The notes under the pieces were generated by a model. It was given only the letters and a program-made list of their open reading frames with translations, ran no database searches and was not told the DNA's origin. This document shows, in pieces, positions 1-10,201 of a stretch of 34,730 nucleotides of DNA (positions are counted from its first letter, which is position 1; each line of letters opens with the position of its first letter). Source of the stretch: an uncultured Anaerolineaceae bacterium (lineage in GTDB: Bacteria; Chloroflexota; Anaerolineae; Promineifilales; Promineifilaceae); contig CALBTC010000124.1 in NCBI GenBank assembly GCA_937967805.1, positions 1 to 34,730 on the forward strand, written 5' to 3'. Made by a program: the position numbers and the translations under genes.

Positions 1-214
1 TTCCGGTCAGTCAGCCGGCGGCGGCGGCGATCACATAATCCAGCGTGGTGGCGTGCGGCTCGTGTACGTTTTGGTCCACGCCGTAATGTTCCGCCACTTT
101 GGAATGAACGCCAAAGAAAATGGGGTCCGGTTCCTGCGGTAAAAACGCCCGCCGCAGCGGTCCTTTCACCCGCTCAATGCGCACCTGTGATGTATAAACA
201 ACGAATTCGCTCAC
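1..214 (-). CDS. OsmC-like protein, N-terminal part; in-frame TGA may encode selenocysteine (runs off left edge)
   Basis: The likely start is GTG at 212-214, preceded by AAGGAGGA at about 7 nt. It gives a 67-aa product up to a TGA at 11-13. The peptide ends HATTLDYVIAAAAG, which resembles the stretch leading to the first redox Cys of OsmC/Ohr-family peroxidase-like proteins. The TGA falls exactly where that Cys is expected. Reading through it continues in the same frame with Leu-Thr-Gly up to the edge, as in family members (recalled from memory, not searched). OsmC-like proteins are among the known bacterial selenoprotein families. A longer upstream reading frame (to 418) crosses a perfect hairpin and has no homology-like sequence, so I rejected it. 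The alternative is a truncated pseudogene. The SECIS element would lie outside the window. Confidence 0.6.
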
Positions 215-230
215 AACTTCCTCCTTGCTC

Positions 231-285
231 GTAGCCGCGGATTCTTTCCGCGCTTTGGCTCTGCGCGGAAAGAATCCGCGGCTAC
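231..285. repeat. Perfect 23-bp inverted repeat
   Basis: Arms 231-253 and 263-285 are exact reverse complements, with a 9-nt loop. The hairpin sits between the acyl-CoA synthetase end and the OsmC-like gene, only a few bases upstream of that gene's ribosome binding site on the minus strand. It has no T-tract on either side, so it is not a classical terminator. It may be a mobile palindromic repeat, an mRNA-processing hairpin or a translational control element. The structure is certain and the function unknown. Confidence 0.85.
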
Positions 286-332
286 CTAATTCATGCTTGC
301 CAGGTAAAGATATTACCCAATTCCACAGGTAC

Positions 333-1913
333 TCAATTTCCAGCTTTCGCCCGCTCTTGTTCCACCAATACGCGGCGCAAAATTTTGCCCGACAGCGATT
401 TGGGGACCTGATCCACAAATTCGACGCGGCGAATCTTCTTTTGCGGCGAGACGCGCTCCGCCACCCATTCCATAATCCCTTCGGCTGTCGCTTCAGCTTT
501 TAGCACCACAAACGCCTTGGGCACTTCACCTGCTTCTTCATCCGGGCTGGGGATGACGGCCACGTCGGCAATGGCCGGGTGGGACAGTAGCAATGCTTCC
601 AACTCGGCGGGAGCAACCTGGAATCCTTTATATTTAATCAACTCCTTGAGCCGGTCCACGATGTAGAAAAAGCCCTCATCATCGACGTAGCCAATATCGC
701 CGGTGTGCAGCCAGCCGTCTTCATCGACCGTAGCGGCCGTGGCATCGGGGTTGTTCAAATATCCCTTCATTACCTGCGGGCCTCGTATCCAGATTTCGCC
801 ATTTTCGTTGCGCCCCAGCGGCTCTCCGGTGGCCACATCGACCACCATGACTTCCGTGTTGGGAATGGCCGGACCCACCGAGGACAATTTGTCGCTTTTG
901 GTTAGGGTCCGGTTGTAGACGTGGGTCACCGGGCTTGTTTCGGTGAGGCCATACCCTTGCAATACGCGACAGTTGAGCCGGTTCTTAACTTCATTGGCCA
1001 ATTCCTGCCCGAGCGGGGCCGCGCCGGAAAACAGCTCGATGAGTGAGGTAAGGTCATAATTATCCACCACGGGATGTTTAGCCAATCCCACCAAAATCGG
1101 CGGCACCAGGTTGACGCGAGTCACTTTGTGCTTTTGTACCAACTCCAGGAACTGTTCCAGCTCGAAGCGGGGCATGGTGATGATGGTGGCGCCCCGCGCC
1201 AGGCTCATGTTCATAATAACCACCATGCCGTAGATGTGGAAAAAGGGCAAGATGCCCATAATGGTGTCGCTGTCATTGGTCATGTCGATGCCCGTAATAC
1301 CATCCATCTGCATCAGGTTGGCTACAAGGTTGCGATGGGTGAGCATGACCCCCTTTGGATACCCGGTGGTGCCACTGGAGTAGGGTAGCACGACAAGGTC
1401 TTCTGCGGGATCAATGTCAATATCGGGGAGTGATCCGTCGCTTTGCAGCAAGGTGGCAAATGGGGTGGCACCGTCTACGGGGTCGAAGGTGAAAATTTCT
1501 TCGATGCCGGTTTCGGCAGCGGCCGTTTTTGCATTCTCTAAAAAGAGGGAAATGGTCAATAGATATTTGGCACCGGCATCTTTTAGCTGGTGGGCCAATT
1601 CCTGAGCCGTGTATAGGGGGTTCACAGTGGTGACAATGCCGCCCAGCAGCGAGACTGCGTGGAAGGCAACAGCATATTCGGGAATATTGGGGCTGTAAAT
1701 GGCAAACACATCTCCTTTGCCGAAGCCGCGCTTTGCCAGGCTGGAGGCGACCAGCCGAACCGCGCCGCCCAACTGCGCATAGGTGATGGTACGGCCGCTT
1801 GGACCATCAATCAGCGCCGGTTTGTCACCATACTTTTGTGTTTCCTCCAGAATGTATTCGGTAAGTGTCACATTAGGAATATCAACGTCTGGGTACGGGC
1901 TTTTAAAGATCAT
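333..1913 (-). CDS. Long-chain/4-coumarate-type acyl-CoA synthetase (AMP-forming)
   Basis: This is a 526-aa adenylate-forming enzyme of the ANL superfamily, predicted to activate a carboxylic acid with ATP and CoA in the cytoplasm. The P-loop-like motif SSGTTGYPKG is at residues 179-188. GYGLTETSPV (A5) and LHTGDIGYVDDEGFF with DRLKELIKYKG (A7-A8) follow in order, and PKSLSGKILRR places the catalytic Lys at 510. Length and motif order are complete. The sequence style is closest to 4-coumarate-CoA ligase-like and fatty acyl-CoA synthetases, but the substrate cannot be read from the sequence. The ATG at 1911-1913 follows AGGAGAAAGGAG. It lies 42 nt downstream of the MFS gene on the same strand, so the two may be co-transcribed. 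Confidence 0.93.
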   Translation of the reverse strand: MIFKSPYPDVDIPNVTLTEYILEETQKYGDKPALIDGPSGRTITYAQLGGAVRLVASSLAKRGFGKGDVFAIYSPNIPEYAVAFHAVSLLGGIVTTVNPLYTAQELAHQLKDAGAKYLLTISLFLENAKTAAAETGIEEIFTFDPVDGATPFATLLQSDGSLPDIDIDPAEDLVVLPYSSGTTGYPKGVMLTHRNLVANLMQMDGITGIDMTNDSDTIMGILPFFHIYGMVVIMNMSLARGATIITMPRFELEQFLELVQKHKVTRVNLVPPILVGLAKHPVVDNYDLTSLIELFSGAAPLGQELANEVKNRLNCRVLQGYGLTETSPVTHVYNRTLTKSDKLSSVGPAIPNTEVMVVDVATGEPLGRNENGEIWIRGPQVMKGYLNNPDATAATVDEDGWLHTGDIGYVDDEGFFYIVDRLKELIKYKGFQVAPAELEALLLSHPAIADVAVIPSPDEEAGEVPKAFVVLKAEATAEGIMEWVAERVSPQKKIRRVEFVDQVPKSLSGKILRRVLVEQERAKAGN

Positions 1914-1955
1914 AACTGCTCCTTTCTCCTGGTATAGAAAATAGTAAGACTTCTC

Positions 1956-3275
1956 TCATTGAGTGAATTCACGCGCTTTCTGCTCGTTGACAAAGCTGAG
2001 AACGGCCAGCCCCACCAGCAAAAAGAGGCCAATAGACAAAATTGCCAGCTTTTGCCCCATTTGTTCCGCCGTAGCCACGGTTTCACCCTGTGCCTGGTAC
2101 CAAAAGGCGGCTTCGGCGGCGATGAGACCGTACACGGTGGGGCCAATGAACGAGGAAGTGCGCCCGGCGACGGCAAAGAAGCCGTAAAATTCGGCGCTGC
2201 GGCCGGGCGGGGCAAAAAAGCTCACCATGGTGCGGCTGACGGATTGGATGCCGGCCATGGCGAAGCCGGCCAAAATGCCGACCAGGTAAAAGCCGGTGGC
2301 GCTGCTGTTGAAATACAGCCAGATGATAGCGGCAATCATAGACAGAATGGAAAGCGACAGGGAACGTTTGCCGCCTAGCTTATCGACCCAGTTGCCGAAA
2401 GCATAAGCGCCGGCCACGTTGCTGACCTGCACAATGATGACAAAGATGATAAGCTGCTGCTGGTCCAGGCCGTACAGCACGGCACCGATGATGGCGGCAA
2501 AGTTTAGGGCCATAATGACGCCATCATTAAAGATGAGGAAGGCGGCCATGAATTTGAGGAACTCTTTGAACCGGCTGGCGGTTTTGATGGTTTGGCGAAG
2601 CTGCTTGAAGGCCACGCTGAAATAATTCTCACCGGCGGGCAGCGCTTTGCCTTTGGCCCGCTCCGGCAGCCAGAGGAAGATGGGCAGGGCAGAGATGGCG
2701 AAGAAAACGGCCGTAATCACCAACGACACGCGAATAATAAAATCTCCCTCAATTAAGACAATCAGCGGCAGGATGATAAGCAGGCAGAGGATGCCGCCGG
2801 CGGTGCCGATGGCCCAGCCGTTGCCGGAGACGCGCCCCATCTCATGTGGGGCGGCAATTTCGGGCAGCAGGGCATTGTAAAACACCTGGGCGCTGCGGTA
2901 CCCGATCTCGGCCAGAATAAAAAAGCCCATGCCGATGGCTACGCTGCCTGCCTCGGCAAAAAAAAGACCTGCGGTAAAAACGCAGGCCATGATGGTATAA
3001 AACAGCAAAAATTTCTTTTTGGAGCCGGAGAAATCAGCGATGGCTCCCAGAACGGGGGAGGTGAGGGCGACGACCAGCATGGCAATGCCCACGGCCAGGC
3101 CCCACAGGCGAGACCCTTCCGCGCCACCGACAACGACACCTTGAAAGTAGGCAGAGTAAACGGCCAGCAGCACGACGGCCGCATACGCTGAGTTGCCAAA
3201 ATCATACAGATACCAGGCCCAGCGCTCGCGTCGGGTGGTGGGGGAGGCCTGGGTGGGCAAGGAGACGGTTGTCAT
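1956..3275 (-). CDS. UMF1-family MFS transporter
   Basis: A 439-aa integral membrane protein with about 12 hydrophobic segments. The N-terminus has the UMF1/Atg22-like signature W-YLYDFGNSAYAAVV around residues 19-35, and the second half has GRSAEFYGFFAVAGRTSS, also typical of this group. Yeast Atg22 effluxes amino acids from the vacuole; bacterial members are mostly of unknown substrate, so none is assigned. The ATG is preceded by GAGGA. The gene lies 77 nt downstream of pepF and 42 nt upstream of the acyl-CoA synthetase. A peptidase followed by a possible amino-acid transporter suggests peptide use, but that is inference. Confidence 0.88.
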   Translation of the reverse strand: MTTVSLPTQASPTTRRERWAWYLYDFGNSAYAAVVLLAVYSAYFQGVVVGGAEGSRLWGLAVGIAMLVVALTSPVLGAIADFSGSKKKFLLFYTIMACVFTAGLFFAEAGSVAIGMGFFILAEIGYRSAQVFYNALLPEIAAPHEMGRVSGNGWAIGTAGGILCLLIILPLIVLIEGDFIIRVSLVITAVFFAISALPIFLWLPERAKGKALPAGENYFSVAFKQLRQTIKTASRFKEFLKFMAAFLIFNDGVIMALNFAAIIGAVLYGLDQQQLIIFVIIVQVSNVAGAYAFGNWVDKLGGKRSLSLSILSMIAAIIWLYFNSSATGFYLVGILAGFAMAGIQSVSRTMVSFFAPPGRSAEFYGFFAVAGRTSSFIGPTVYGLIAAEAAFWYQAQGETVATAEQMGQKLAILSIGLFLLVGLAVLSFVNEQKAREFTQ

Positions 3276-3352
3276 GGGGGTTTCCTCTTTGTGTTGGCTG
3301 TTGTTGGCGAAATATTGTACACGGGAAACGGCCGTTCCCCAAAACGACTCAA

Positions 3353-5170
<1,818 letters not shown>

Positions 5171-5201
5171 ACATCTTTCTCCTTGCGGTTAGTGGCTTTT
5201 T

Positions 5202-5330
5202 AATCACGAATATGACGAATGGTACGAATCAAAGAGACTAAAACGAATTTAGTAATAAGCAAATAGAAGTTACAAAAAATTCGTTGATTACTTCAATTCG
5301 TTGTTGTCATATTGAAACACGAATCGGCGA
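5202..5330. repeat. AT-rich imperfect inverted repeat
   Basis: The gap between pepF and the histidine kinase holds several ACGAAT units on the left and ATTCGT units on the right, including AATATGAC and GTCATATT as matched outer arms. It is much more AT-rich than the flanking genes. It looks like a small dispersed non-coding element, and there is no ORF in it. Confidence 0.5.
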
Positions 5331-5363
5331 AAATGGCGACTGCAAAATCTGACCTGCCTCAGG

Positions 5364-5369
5364 TATAAT
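5364..5369 (+). promoter_or_regulatory. Candidate -10 element for the histidine kinase gene
   Basis: A perfect TATAAT lies about 35 nt upstream of the ATG at 5405. No good -35 hexamer is found at the usual spacing, so this is only a candidate. Confidence 0.35.
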
Positions 5370-5404
5370 CAACGCACCAAACTCTTGGAGAATTGTGTCA
5401 CGTC

Positions 5405-7375
5405 ATGAAGCCAACCTTTTTCCAGCTATTTAAGCAGCGGTTCAAAAATTTGGTGAACCAGGATCGGCTGGGCGTGCCGGATGAAAAAATCCGTCAGGCG
5501 CTGCACAAAACGCAGATGGATGGGCTGCCGTTTATCTACTTCAGCTTTGGCATCATGTTTTTTGTTTATGCCCTCATTCAATATTATTTACTCAATGAAG
5601 ACGGGCAACTGCTGATGGTGCAGGTGGCTGTGGGCAGCGGTGTTTTTCTGCTAATGGGGTTTGTGGTGCTGCTGCGGGGTCACGTGCCTGCCAGATATGC
5701 TGAGGGGGGAACGGCCGTTGTCGCCGCTGTCATCTTGTTAACCATCCTGCTGCGCTTTTACCTCAATCCCGTGCCCAATCAGTCGGCCAACCTGGCGCTT
5801 TTTTTGTTTGGCGCCGGAGTAATGTTTACCTCGCTGCGCTGGTACCTTTTCATGCAAATTCTGTGTTGGGTCGCCTGGGGGCTCATCTACTGGATGAATC
5901 CCAATCAACCCGAATGGCTCTATTTTGGCGTGATGATCTTCGTAGCCACGTTTACCGGGCTGGTGGCCCACTGGGTGCGTATGCACGCCCTGGAAAAAGC
6001 GGAGATTTTTCGCTTTGTGGAGCAGCGCCAGCGCAAAGAGTTGATCCAGCGCACCGTGCAGCAGCAAACCAGCTATGCCGTGGGCCAGCGCATCACCTCC
6101 ATTTTGGAGCTGGACAGCTTGCTGGATCAAATTGCCACGCTCATTTGGCAAATGTATGATGCCTATTACGTCGGTGTCTTTTTGCCCAGCAAAAATCGGC
6201 TGGCCATTGCTGCCGTGGCTGAGGCGGGGGACGGCGTGCCGGCCGGCGGTTTGAAGCTGCAAGCCGGATTAAAAGGTCTGGTGGGGTGGGTGCTGGCCAA
6301 TGGACGGCCGTTGTGCATCGATGACATCACCCGCGATTTTCGTTACAAGACCCACGAAAAAGCGCCTGACGCCAAATCGGAAATTTTGCTGCCGCTGAAG
6401 ATGGGGGATAAGGTACTGGGCGTGCTCGATTTACAGAGCGACAAGCCGGCAGCGTTTTCGCCGAACGAAATTCCTAACTTCCAGCTTTTGGCCGACCAGG
6501 TGGCGATTGCCCTGGAAAATGCCCAGCTTTATGCCGAAATCAAGCAGTTTAACCAGCAGTTGGAGCAAAAAGTGGCCGAGCGTACCCAGGCGCTGCAGGA
6601 GGCATACGGCCGTCTGGAGCGCCTGGACAAAACCAAGACCGACTTCATTACCATCGCCTCGCACGAGCTGCGCACGCCGCTGACGATTGTGAACTTTAAT
6701 GCCCAGATGCTGCTGGAAGATGAGGAGATTCAGGCCAACAGCTTCCACAAAAAATGGTCAGAGGGTATTGACCGGGGGGCAGCCCGCATGGAAGAGATTG
6801 TACAAAGCATGTTGGACGTGGCCAAAATCGATAGCAGCTCGCTGGAGCTTTACCTGGCCCCCGTTGATATTTCTTTTTTGTTGCGGCAGCTTGGCAAACG
6901 GTTTGCCGAGGCGCAGGCAGAACGCCACATCACGCTAAAGCTAGACGGCTTAGCAAACCTGCCGGAAGTTGAAGCGGATGTGGAAGCGCTGCAAAAAGTG
7001 TTTTACCAGGTGTTAATCAACGCCATTAAATACACGCCAGATGGAGGAACGGTGTGGGTAGACGGCCGTTTCCATCCCGCAAACGACCACAGCGCCGGTG
7101 AAGTTGAAATCGTTATTGCCGACAGCGGTGTGGGCATTGCGCCGGAAATACAGGAGCTGATTTTTGAGAAGTTTTACCAGACGGGGGAGGTCATGCTGCA
7201 CTCTTCGGGCAAGACCAGCTTTAAAGGGGGCGGTGCCGGTTTGGGGTTGGCCATTGCGAAGGGAATTGTGGTGGCGCATCACGGCCGTATCTGGGCCGAA
7301 AGCGAAGGCCACGACGAAGACCTCCTCCCCGGCAGCCGGTTTCACATCGTTCTCCCCGTTCAGCAGCCTAAATAG
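5405..7375 (+). CDS. Membrane-bound GAF-domain sensor histidine kinase
   Basis: A 656-aa sensor kinase. About six membrane segments occupy residues 41-190 with no large extracellular domain. A GAF domain (about 225-375), a short coiled coil (376-410) and HisKA follow, with the phospho-acceptor His420 in ASHELRTPLT. The ATPase domain has the N box (INAIKYTPDGG), G1 (ADSGVGI), F box (EKFYQTG) and G2 (GAGLGLAIAKG). It should autophosphorylate and pass phosphate to a response regulator that is not encoded nearby, so it is an orphan kinase. The signal is unknown; the membrane part suggests a lipid- or membrane-linked cue. I chose ATG 5405. An in-frame TTG at 5393 is possible, but it sits only 2 nt from the GGAG at 5387-5390. 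Confidence 0.9.
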   Translation: MKPTFFQLFKQRFKNLVNQDRLGVPDEKIRQALHKTQMDGLPFIYFSFGIMFFVYALIQYYLLNEDGQLLMVQVAVGSGVFLLMGFVVLLRGHVPARYAEGGTAVVAAVILLTILLRFYLNPVPNQSANLALFLFGAGVMFTSLRWYLFMQILCWVAWGLIYWMNPNQPEWLYFGVMIFVATFTGLVAHWVRMHALEKAEIFRFVEQRQRKELIQRTVQQQTSYAVGQRITSILELDSLLDQIATLIWQMYDAYYVGVFLPSKNRLAIAAVAEAGDGVPAGGLKLQAGLKGLVGWVLANGRPLCIDDITRDFRYKTHEKAPDAKSEILLPLKMGDKVLGVLDLQSDKPAAFSPNEIPNFQLLADQVAIALENAQLYAEIKQFNQQLEQKVAERTQALQEAYGRLERLDKTKTDFITIASHELRTPLTIVNFNAQMLLEDEEIQANSFHKKWSEGIDRGAARMEEIVQSMLDVAKIDSSSLELYLAPVDISFLLRQLGKRFAEAQAERHITLKLDGLANLPEVEADVEALQKVFYQVLINAIKYTPDGGTVWVDGRFHPANDHSAGEVEIVIADSGVGIAPEIQELIFEKFYQTGEVMLHSSGKTSFKGGGAGLGLAIAKGIVVAHHGRIWAESEGHDEDLLPGSRFHIVLPVQQPK

Positions 7376-7397
7376 CTCTATTTATCCTGAACTTGAC

Positions 7398-7456
7398 GTG
7401 TCACTCCCGCCCCACATTCAGGGGGGCAGGCTGGCGGGCGTCCAGGCATATGGATT
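7398..7456. repeat. Dispersed repeat, copy 1 of a TGTCACTCC family, with internal insertion
   Basis: TGTCACTCCCGCC, then GGCGGGCGTCCAGGC, matches the left part of the element at 33645-33705 (TGTCACTCCTGC with GCAGGAGTCCAGGC). About 20 extra bases sit in the hairpin loop. Non-coding. Confidence 0.5.
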
Positions 7457-7473
7457 AATGTAGCCCATAAATT

Positions 7474-7585
7474 GTCATTCTGAGCCGCTTTTGGCGAAGA
7501 ATCCTTGCAGGCTTAACCCGGTTTGCGCCATGCCATCTTTAGAGGGATTCTGGCTGACAGCGTCAGCTTTTCGCTCACTAATGAC
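7474..7585. repeat. Dispersed element bounded by GTCATT and AATGAC
   Basis: A non-coding stretch after the histidine kinase. It begins GTCATTCTGAGC with GAAGAATCC nearby, and ends in an inverted AATGAC. GTCATTCTGAG / GAAGAATC blocks are a common type of dispersed intergenic repeat in bacteria. No ORF is present. Confidence 0.45.
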
Positions 7586-7623
7586 AGGTGGGATGGCGCG
7601 GTGGGGGAAACGGCCGTTTTGGT

Positions 7624-7764
7624 CTAGGTAGAAGTTGGCAAGTTAGGCGGGGCGGCGGGACGCTGGCCGCAGCGCATTAAGAAGACCACGCCGGAGCAGG
7701 GGTCGTATTCCAGGGGGGTCTGGTGGCCGACGAGGCGGCAGATTCTGCACTGTGAACTCGCCAC
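7624..7764 (-). CDS. Possible small Cys-rich protein (46 aa)
   Basis: A minus-strand ORF from GTG at 7762-7764 to TAG. The product contains CRIC at residues 6-9 with further Cys at 23 and 32, so a small metal-binding fold is conceivable. It lies 67 nt downstream of the P-type ATPase on the same strand and could be the third gene of the metal-efflux transcript. Against it: there is no Shine-Dalgarno sequence before the GTG, the C-terminus is Pro/Thr-rich and low in complexity, and the frame stays open upstream without another start. I do not recognise a family. Confidence 0.25.
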   Translation of the reverse strand: MASSQCRICRLVGHQTPLEYDPCSGVVFLMRCGQRPAAPPNLPTST

Positions 7765-7831
7765 GACATCATAGCAAATCCATACTTTCGTGACAACAAA
7801 TTTGGGTGGGAACGGCCGTACGCCGGCCAGG

Positions 7832-10060
7832 TCACTTAAACTGCGTCAGGCGCATTCCGTTGAGCGTGACCAGCAGCGATGCGCCCATGTCGGCCAAAAC
7901 GGCCAGCCACATCGTGCCGAAACCGAACAAGACCGCGACCAAAAAAGCGGCCTTAATGCCCAGACTTAGGGCCACGTTGGCCCGAACGGTGCGCATGGCG
8001 GCCCGGCTGAGGCGGATGGCGTAAGGCAGCTTGCCTAAATCATCGTGCATCAGGGCGATATCGGCCGTTTCCATCGCCTGGTCCGTACCGGCGGCCCCCA
8101 TGGCAATGCCCACCGTGGCGCTGGCCAGCGCCGGGGCGTCGTTGATGCCGTCGCCGATCATGGCAATATGACCGTATTCCGCGCGCAATTCTTCAACCTT
8201 TTCCACCTTTTCTGCCGGCAGCAGGCTGGCAAATACGCGGTCGATACCCGTCTGCCCGGCAATGTTTTGTGCCGTGGCCTGGTTATCGCCCGTCAGCATG
8301 GCGGTTTGGATGCTGAGATCGTGTAATTGGGCAACGGCCGTTGCCGCATCATCCCGCACCTGGTCTGCCACGGTAAGGTAGCCCAGATACTTTTCGTCTG
8401 CCGTAACTAACATTGTGGTCAGACCTTCGGCTTCGGCTGAAGAGATAGCGGCACAGTGCGCGTCGTGCGGTAGCTCGGTCAGGGCGCGGTGGCTGCCAAC
8501 CAGCACCTGCTGTCCATTTACCGTGCCGGCAACGCCGGCGCCAACATGAGCCTGAACATCCGTCGCAGCCGGATAACGATTTTGCACGCTGTGGGCGCCT
8601 GCGGCCTGGGCCACCGCCTGCGCCAGCGGGTGTTCGCTGGATTGCTCCACCGCGTGGGTCAGTCCCAGCAGGTCACTGCACGGCTCGCAGCCGTTGCCCT
8701 GGCAGTGGATCGATTGGAAGTGAATGACGGCCGGTTTGCCCTGGGTGAGCGTGCCGGTTTTGTCGAAGGCTACCAGCTTAATCTGGCTCAGCGCCTCCAG
8801 GTAAGCGCCACCTTTTACAAGCACGCCATTTTTGGCGGCATTGCTCAGGGCGCTCACCAAACTAACCGGAATGCTGATCACCAGGGCGCAAGGGCAGGCC
8901 ACCACGAGCAGGGCCAGCGCCCGGTAAAGCCAGCCGTTTGTCGGCGTGGCGGTGTCGATAAACGGCTGCTGCCAGAGCAGCGGCGGCACAATGGCAACCA
9001 AGGCGGCCAGTGCCACCACAGCCGGGGTGTAAACGCGGGCAAAGCGATCAATGAAGCGCTGCGCCGGAGCGCGTCGCTCCTGGGCTTCTTCCACCAGCCG
9101 AATAAGGCGGCTGATGGTGCTGTCTTCAGCTAGGTGGGTTACTTCCAGATGCAGCACGCCGGCACCGTTGATGCTGCTGGCAAAAACGGTGTCGTCTGGC
9201 TGTTTGGCGATGGGGGTGCTTTCTCCAGTGATGGTGGATTGATCGACTGTAGAGCTGCCGCTGAGGATACGGCCGTCCACCGGAATCCGTTCTCCAGGTT
9301 TTACCAGCACCGTTTCACCCAGCTTTACCTCTTCTACCGGCACCCGGTGGGGCTCGACGCCACAAAACGGGCAGTCGCCATTCGTATAGCCATTTTGACC
9401 CAAATGCGTTTCGCAATCCATACAGGGGCGCAGGACGGTGGCGCTTTGCGGCGAAACGCGCATCAGGCTGCGAATGCTGTTGCGGGCGCGCACGGCCGTA
9501 TACCCTTCAAGCGCCTCGCCAATGGCAAACAGCACCATCACTAATCCGGCCTCGGTGTAGGCACCGATGAAAACGGCACCAACGGCGGCAATCGTCATCA
9601 GGGCGTTGATGGTCAGCTCGTGGTTCACGCGCAGAGAGCGCCAGCCGCTGCGGGCGATGGGCACGCCGGCCAGCACCAGCGCCGCCACGGAGGAAAGGTC
9701 AAGCAGGGGATGTTCCCAGCCCAGCATGGGCAGCAGTTCGTTGAAGAGCAGTCCAGGCAAAATGAGCAGCGCGCCGAGCAGAGCGAACGTTGTTTCCCGC
9801 CGCTGGCGCATGAACTGCCAGAAGGAAAGCGTTTCGGCCGTTTCTGGTTTTTCGTCTGGCGAGGCTACATCGTAGCCCAGCTCCTGAATGCGATGGATGA
9901 TGTTTTGCGGCACGGCCGTTCCCGACACGCGCAAAGTCTCGGTAGTGAAATTTAATTGGCAGCTTTCCACGCCGTCCAGCCGCGCCACGCCGTTTTCCAC
10001 CGTTTGGGCACAACTGGCGCAATCCATCCCGGTGACGCGAAAGGTGTGTTGGTTACTCAT
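7832..10060 (-). CDS. Heavy-metal-exporting P1B-type ATPase, Zn/Cd/Pb type
   Basis: A 742-aa cation pump predicted to export Zn2+, Cd2+ or Pb2+ across the membrane using ATP. Domains in order: HMA with GMDCASC (Cys14, Cys17), membrane helices, actuator domain with TGES (278-281), the CPC metal site (389-391), phosphorylation Asp433 in DKTGTLT, HP at 477-478, GDGINDAP, and a last helix with ADMGASLLVTLNGMRL, the Asp-containing signature of ZntA/CadA-type pumps. Two unusual Cys clusters are present: Cys213/216 with Cys230/233 inside the actuator domain, and Cys453/458/461 in the nucleotide-binding domain. The ATG follows TAGGAG at 10-11 nt. A MerR-type promoter lies about 80 nt upstream and the merR-like gene is next upstream. 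Confidence 0.95.
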   Translation of the reverse strand: MSNQHTFRVTGMDCASCAQTVENGVARLDGVESCQLNFTTETLRVSGTAVPQNIIHRIQELGYDVASPDEKPETAETLSFWQFMRQRRETTFALLGALLILPGLLFNELLPMLGWEHPLLDLSSVAALVLAGVPIARSGWRSLRVNHELTINALMTIAAVGAVFIGAYTEAGLVMVLFAIGEALEGYTAVRARNSIRSLMRVSPQSATVLRPCMDCETHLGQNGYTNGDCPFCGVEPHRVPVEEVKLGETVLVKPGERIPVDGRILSGSSTVDQSTITGESTPIAKQPDDTVFASSINGAGVLHLEVTHLAEDSTISRLIRLVEEAQERRAPAQRFIDRFARVYTPAVVALAALVAIVPPLLWQQPFIDTATPTNGWLYRALALLVVACPCALVISIPVSLVSALSNAAKNGVLVKGGAYLEALSQIKLVAFDKTGTLTQGKPAVIHFQSIHCQGNGCEPCSDLLGLTHAVEQSSEHPLAQAVAQAAGAHSVQNRYPAATDVQAHVGAGVAGTVNGQQVLVGSHRALTELPHDAHCAAISSAEAEGLTTMLVTADEKYLGYLTVADQVRDDAATAVAQLHDLSIQTAMLTGDNQATAQNIAGQTGIDRVFASLLPAEKVEKVEELRAEYGHIAMIGDGINDAPALASATVGIAMGAAGTDQAMETADIALMHDDLGKLPYAIRLSRAAMRTVRANVALSLGIKAAFLVAVLFGFGTMWLAVLADMGASLLVTLNGMRLTQFK

Positions 10061-10141
10061 TCGTCTTTGACTCCTAAAATAGTTGCTGGTGGTTAGGGGC
10101 TAGTTTTTACCAGCCACAAACTGCTAGCCACAAGCCTCACC

Positions 10142-10173
10142 ATTTTACACCTTAAAGTCGGGTTGAAGGTCAA
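10142..10173 (-). promoter_or_regulatory. MerR-type promoter and operator for the metal ATPase
   Basis: Read on the minus strand, TTGACC (10168-10173) and TAAAAT (10142-10147) are separated by 20 bp. The spacer carries an imperfect 22-bp palindrome at 10149-10170 (ACCTT...AAGGT ends, 8 of 11 pairs matching). A palindrome inside an over-long 19-20-bp spacer is the hallmark of promoters activated by MerR-family metal sensors, which untwist the DNA. The adjacent MerR gene is the obvious regulator. Confidence 0.8.
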
Positions 10174-10201
10174 GTTTTATCGGTAATCCGTAAGCGGTGG
10201 T

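Noticed and set aside
215..418. Upstream extension of the OsmC-like frame to 418
   Set aside because: It runs through the perfect hairpin and into the synthetase gene, gives no family-like sequence, and the GTG at 212-214 has a much better ribosome binding site.
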